Assembly (NCBI RefSeq): GCF_024204665.1
Contig: NZ_CP100355.1
Span: 1,407,451 to 1,471,450, forward strand
Origin: Natronosalvus rutilus
GTDB taxonomy: Archaea; Halobacteriota; Halobacteria; Halobacteriales; Natrialbaceae
Direction: 5' to 3'
Length of the DNA stretch: 64,000 nt
In this document: positions 60,716 through 64,000 of the stretch, in pieces
Layout of the letters: each line of letters starts with the position of its first letter
Numbering within the stretch: the first letter of the stretch is position 1
Translations under genes and position numbers: made by a program
Notes under the pieces: generated by a model
The model's input: the letters and a program-made list of their open reading frames with translations, nothing else
What the model was told of the DNA's origin: nothing
The model's database searches: none

Positions 60716-62076
60716 CTGTGGACCTCGTTATTCACAACGGAACCGTCCTGACGCCCGCGGGCCGGAGCCCGAATTCGGGCATCGCCATCGAGGACGGCAC
60801 GATCGTCGCCGTCGGCCGGAGCGACCGGTTGCCCGACGCGGAGCGAACGCTCGATGCCGAAGGGAACGTCATCGCCCCCGGCGTCGTCGACTGTCACATC
60901 CACAACCGGGAACCCGGCCTCGAGTACAAGGAAGACTGGGAGTCGGCCACCCGGGCGGCCGCCGCGGGCGGCGTCACGACCGTCGTCGGCATGCCCAACA
61001 CCGACCCCGTTATCGACCGGCCCGAGCACCTCGAGCTCAAACTCGAGCGCGGCGACGCGAGCGCCCACGTCGACTTCGGGAGCTACGTCGTCGTCACCTC
61101 CGAGAACCTCGAGCACATTCCTGCCCTGGACGAGGCGGGCGCACTGGGGTACAAGATCTTCCTCGGTTCGACCGTCGGGGACGTCCCGCCGCCGAACGAC
61201 GGCGAGATTCTCGAGGCGATGGAGCGCATTCGGGAGACGGGGAAGCGACTCGGCTTCCACGAGGAGAACGGCGAGATCATCGACCACTATACCCGCCAGT
61301 TCCAGGACGCGGGCAAGAACCGACCGATCGACCACGCCCACTCCCGGCCCGTCATCGCCGAGCGGGAGGCCATCGAGCGCATGATCACCTTCGCCGAGGA
61401 AACCGGCGCGAAGATCCACATGTTCCACGTCTCCTCGGGGTCCGGCGCGGAGGCGGTCGCCCGCGGGAAGGAGCGTGGCGTCGACGTGACCGCCGAGACC
61501 TGCCCGCACTACCTCTGGTTCACCGAGTCGGTCCTCGAGGAGAAGGGCAACGTCGCTCGCATTCAGCCGCCGATCCGGGATGCCGACCAGCGCGAGCGAC
61601 TCTGGACGGCCTTCCAGACCGGCGCCATCGACTGCGTCGCCACCGATCACGCACCGCACACGCCCGAGGAGAAACTGGTCGACGACCCCTTCGGGAACAC
61701 CTGGGACGCTATCTCGGGATTCGTCGGCCTCGAGACCGAGGTTCCCGCGCTGCTCTCGTTCGTCGAGCAGGGCCGACTCACGCTCGAGGAGTGGGCCTAT
61801 CATCACGCAGCACGCCCCGCACAGGTCTGGGGGCTATACCCACAGAAGGGGTCGCTCCAGGTCGGAACGGACGCCGATATTACGGTCGTCGACCCCGAAC
61901 TGGAGTGGACGCTCGAAGACCGGGCCGACTTACACTCGAAGAACTGCGTGACGCCGTTCGAGGGCGAGACCTTTACCGGGAAGGCGGTGACGACGGTCGT
62001 CCGCGGCGAGGTCGTCTACGACGATGGCGAGGTCGTCGGGGAGTCGGGGTACGGGGCTCGGGTCGAGCCGAACTGA
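60712..62076 (+). CDS. pyrC: Dihydroorotase-family amidohydrolase
   Basis: A 454-residue cyclic amidohydrolase. His62/His64 in VVDCHIHNREPG bind the first metal, the carboxylated lysine is in GYKIFLGS, and metal His residues follow in FHEENGEI and MFHVSSG. CVATDHAPHTPEEK holds the catalytic Asp. It fits the class I dihydroorotase/allantoinase group. Dihydroorotase of pyrimidine synthesis is the favoured role as no ureide genes are nearby. Its ATG overlaps the stop of an upstream 26-codon ORF. Confidence 0.85.
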   Translation: MTVDLVIHNGTVLTPAGRSPNSGIAIEDGTIVAVGRSDRLPDAERTLDAEGNVIAPGVVDCHIHNREPGLEYKEDWESATRAAAAGGVTTVVGMPNTDPVIDRPEHLELKLERGDASAHVDFGSYVVVTSENLEHIPALDEAGALGYKIFLGSTVGDVPPPNDGEILEAMERIRETGKRLGFHEENGEIIDHYTRQFQDAGKNRPIDHAHSRPVIAEREAIERMITFAEETGAKIHMFHVSSGSGAEAVARGKERGVDVTAETCPHYLWFTESVLEEKGNVARIQPPIRDADQRERLWTAFQTGAIDCVATDHAPHTPEEKLVDDPFGNTWDAISGFVGLETEVPALLSFVEQGRLTLEEWAYHHAARPAQVWGLYPQKGSLQVGTDADITVVDPELEWTLEDRADLHSKNCVTPFEGETFTGKAVTTVVRGEVVYDDGEVVGESGYGARVEPN

Positions 62077-63132
62077 GTCAGTGGACTCGAGAGGTTCACG
62101 CAGAACGCGTACCGATCCGTGGGCGAGGTTCAGTATCAAACGCTTGTTCACCTCACTGCATTCGAGATCATAACCTCCGTAATTGTCCGGAAGGTGAGTG
62201 ACGTGGGGGTTTGAGAACGAAACTAGGAAACAGGAGACTTGCGTGGGCAGTTTTTGCTCGAGAGGGAGCTCAGAGCAACGTCAGGCTTGAATGGGACAAA
62301 GAAGAAAACCCGAAGGGATGTGAAAAGGAGATATAATCATGCTCTCATAGAGTTCATAATCGGTTTCCGTATGGCGCTTTCCGTGTTGAACGACGATCGA
62401 TAGACGATGGACCGAAATGCTGGCTCGAGTCCGTTACTCCGATTTGAATTCGACGGTATGACGGCCTCTCTGCAGGGATTTGATCCACTACCTCAAGTAA
62501 GTAAACTCCTCTCAGGGTATGTTATCCAGAAGTTCATAATCGGATTCCTGCTATCGATTTTGGGCATTTTGTCTGCTTAGATAGGTGTGTAGATACCTCT
62601 TCAATACAAGAAGTGTAAACGACGCTCTCAGAACTCCTCGAGCCGTTATTCAGGGAGATTGCCCCGAGAAAGACATCGAACGGTCGGACGACGACGATAA
62701 CACACACCGTGCTCATATACCGATCTGATTGGCCCTGTTATTCGAACAGATACTCATATATTACATTGAGAGTCCCTCTAACCAACGTTTGTGCAATCGT
62801 GAGCATTCTCGAGCGTGATCTCGATCTTGCAATCCCGGAGCGCGCCTCTTTCTAGATGCCCTCTAAAACACTCTCTACACACATCTTCCGGACGTATAGC
62901 CCAATTATGAACCATCTAAAAACCAGCTAGCACTGTTCTCGAGGCCACTCTGCAGGATTGACAGCATTCATGCTCTACGTGTCGATTCGAAATTACAGGG
63001 GTCAGCGTCGTGACATAGTGTTTCTCGAGGCGCTCCCTCTGAGGGACCGACGAGATTGAGTCGATGTTAGTTAATATATCAATTGGCTCATACTTCCGCG
63101 CGTGGAGACCCCGCTGTCACGGTGAGAGTGTG
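62077..63132. other. ~1 kb region without clear genes
   Basis: Composition is more AT-rich than flanking genes and all frames are short. AGTTCATAATCGGTTTCC (62351-62368) recurs at 62531-62548 with one mismatch, exactly 180 bp apart. A 60-codon minus-strand frame (62534-62716) has no similarity. It may be a decayed gene or mobile-element scar. Confidence 0.5.
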
Positions 63133-64000
63133 TCACTCCTCGTCTTCGCCTCCATCCTCATCTTCGTCGGCCTCTTCGTCCTCACCACCGTCTTCCTCAC
63201 CGTCATCTCCGTCTTCACTCTCGTCTTCATCGCCGCCCTCGCTGCCTTCTTCCTCATCGCTGCCCTCGTCGGTTTCGTCCTCGTCTCCTCCATCATCTTC
63301 ACTTTCGTCTCCACCCTCACTCGAGCCCTCATCAGACTCGGATTCGTCGCTCTCTTCGGTGCCATCGTCGTCTTCGCCGTCCTCGCCGTCGGCCTCGGCT
63401 TCGTCGCCAGTGTCGTCACTGCCGTCGCCACCCTCGGCGCCGTCCGCGTCGGCACCCGATTCCTCGCCGCCGTCGTCTGCGCCACCGGATCCGGGCGCGT
63501 CCGGCGGCGTCTCCACCGTGACCCAGAAGTACGTGTACTCCGTGGCCTCCTCCATCGTGGCCGTTTCGGGGGCATCACCCTCGAAGAGCATCACGGCGAT
63601 GCGAACCGTTTCGCCATCCCCTGCGGCCGGCGCCACGGACCGCTCGGCGGTGATCTGCCCGCCGTCCCCGGACTGGCTGATCGCCGTCACCTCCTGGTGA
63701 GTCACCCGTTCGACGACCTCGCCGTCAGCGACCACCTGCTCTTGCATCACCACGGTGTACTCCATCTCGCGGCCCTCCTCGTTGTGGATCTGGAAGGTGA
63801 TCGGGATCGAGTCCCCGGGGGCGACCGTGTCGGGCATCTCGGCCTCGAGGTCGCCGTCACCCTCGGCCGTGTAGATGGCGAGCTGGGTGAACCCCCCGGC
63901 GGCCATCGGCGCCGTGAACGAGTACAGCAACACGCCGACGGCAGCGATGATCGCGAGTCCGAGCAAGAGCGACGAGGCGCGGGCCGCTCCAGTTTCATTC
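63133..64000 (-). CDS. DUF1616-domain protein, C-terminal part (continues past window edge)
   Basis: The frame is open to the right edge, so the N-terminus is outside. The visible part has one membrane segment (LLLGLAIIAAVGVLLYSFTA), then an extracellular domain (FTQLAIYTAEGDGD, SIPITFQIHNEEGREMEYTVVMQEQVV) matching the end of DUF1616 proteins. A Gly/Asp/Glu/Ser-rich low-complexity tail of about 120 residues closes it. DUF1616 genes often sit near surface-glycan loci. The tail may be a secreted acidic spacer. Confidence 0.8.
   Translation of the reverse strand, partial: NETGAARASSLLLGLAIIAAVGVLLYSFTAPMAAGGFTQLAIYTAEGDGDLEAEMPDTVAPGDSIPITFQIHNEEGREMEYTVVMQEQVVADGEVVERVTHQEVTAISQSGDGGQITAERSVAPAAGDGETVRIAVMLFEGDAPETATMEEATEYTYFWVTVETPPDAPGSGGADDGGEESGADADGAEGGDGSDDTGDEAEADGEDGEDDDGTEESDESESDEGSSEGGDESEDDGGDEDETDEGSDEEEGSEGGDEDESEDGDDGEEDGGEDEEADEDEDGGEDEE

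Noticed and set aside
62534-62716. 60-codon minus-strand ORF in the gene-poor region
   Set aside because: No similarity, promoter or conserved neighbour; composition not gene-like.

Overview
The window is chromosomal DNA of a halophilic archaeon (class Halobacteria), most like the Natrialbales (Natrinema/Haloterrigena type). The evidence is high GC with strong GC3 and many CTCGAG/GTCGTC words, acidic proteins, Tat-type and PGF-CTERM secreted proteins, AglB, archaeal SepF, RIO2, a TrmB-family regulator, and TATA-like boxes about 27 nt upstream of start codons (leaderless transcripts). The species assignment is inference.

Layout. 0-16 kb: DUF5808 protein, lipoate ligase, a Zn/Mn ABC importer (binding protein, ATPase, permease) with a palindromic metal-type operator, a large HTH-PAS histidine kinase, RIO2 kinase, a disulfide flavoprotein, a PGF-CTERM surface protein, KDG kinase (preceded by an overlapping 16-codon leader ORF), RNA cyclase, an MFS transporter and a GNAT. 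16.1-17.7 kb: a solitary TnpB element (IS1341 type) with end hairpins and a probable omega-RNA, wedged between two convergent stop codons. 17.7-27.4 kb: RNR exonuclease, MEDS histidine kinase plus Rcp1-type response regulator, an ABC exporter pair, small Zn protein, PUA protein, DUF1028, a halolysin-like protease and SepF.

27.7-49 kb: a surface-glycan (N-glycosylation) island ending in aglB. It holds a UDP-sulfoquinovose-synthase-like gene and two more sugar-nucleotide SDR genes in one operon, a TrmB-family regulator, a GT4, a Wzx-type flippase, a sulfatase-like hydrolase, a sulfatase fragment and a dead IS6-family element. These are followed by a methyltransferase, two polysaccharide deacetylases, two further GT4 enzymes, an alkaline-phosphatase-superfamily enzyme, an AglG/AglE-like GT2, a fourth SDR and the oligosaccharyltransferase. 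Base composition drops visibly from about 33 to 41 kb, as is common in variable glycan loci. The operon's promoter region carries two 17-bp inverted repeats of the form TACTCA-N5-TGAGTA. These match the TACT-N(7-8)-GAGTA motif known for Halobacterium TrmB, and a TrmB-family gene lies about 3 kb downstream.

49-64 kb: class V aminotransferase, CstA-type transporter with three upstream palindromes, a coupled unknown protein/cupin pair, small membrane and zinc proteins, a His-rich CobW GTPase, a small conserved protein coupled to an ArsA/Get3 ATPase, a YchF-related GTPase, a DUF389 membrane protein, dihydroorotase (preceded by a 26-codon overlapping leader ORF), about 1 kb without clear genes, and the C-terminal part of a DUF1616 protein with a very long acidic tail. 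No rRNA, tRNA or CRISPR array was seen. Several intergenic gaps are built of degenerate 7-, 8-, 18-22- or 36-38-bp tandem repeats.
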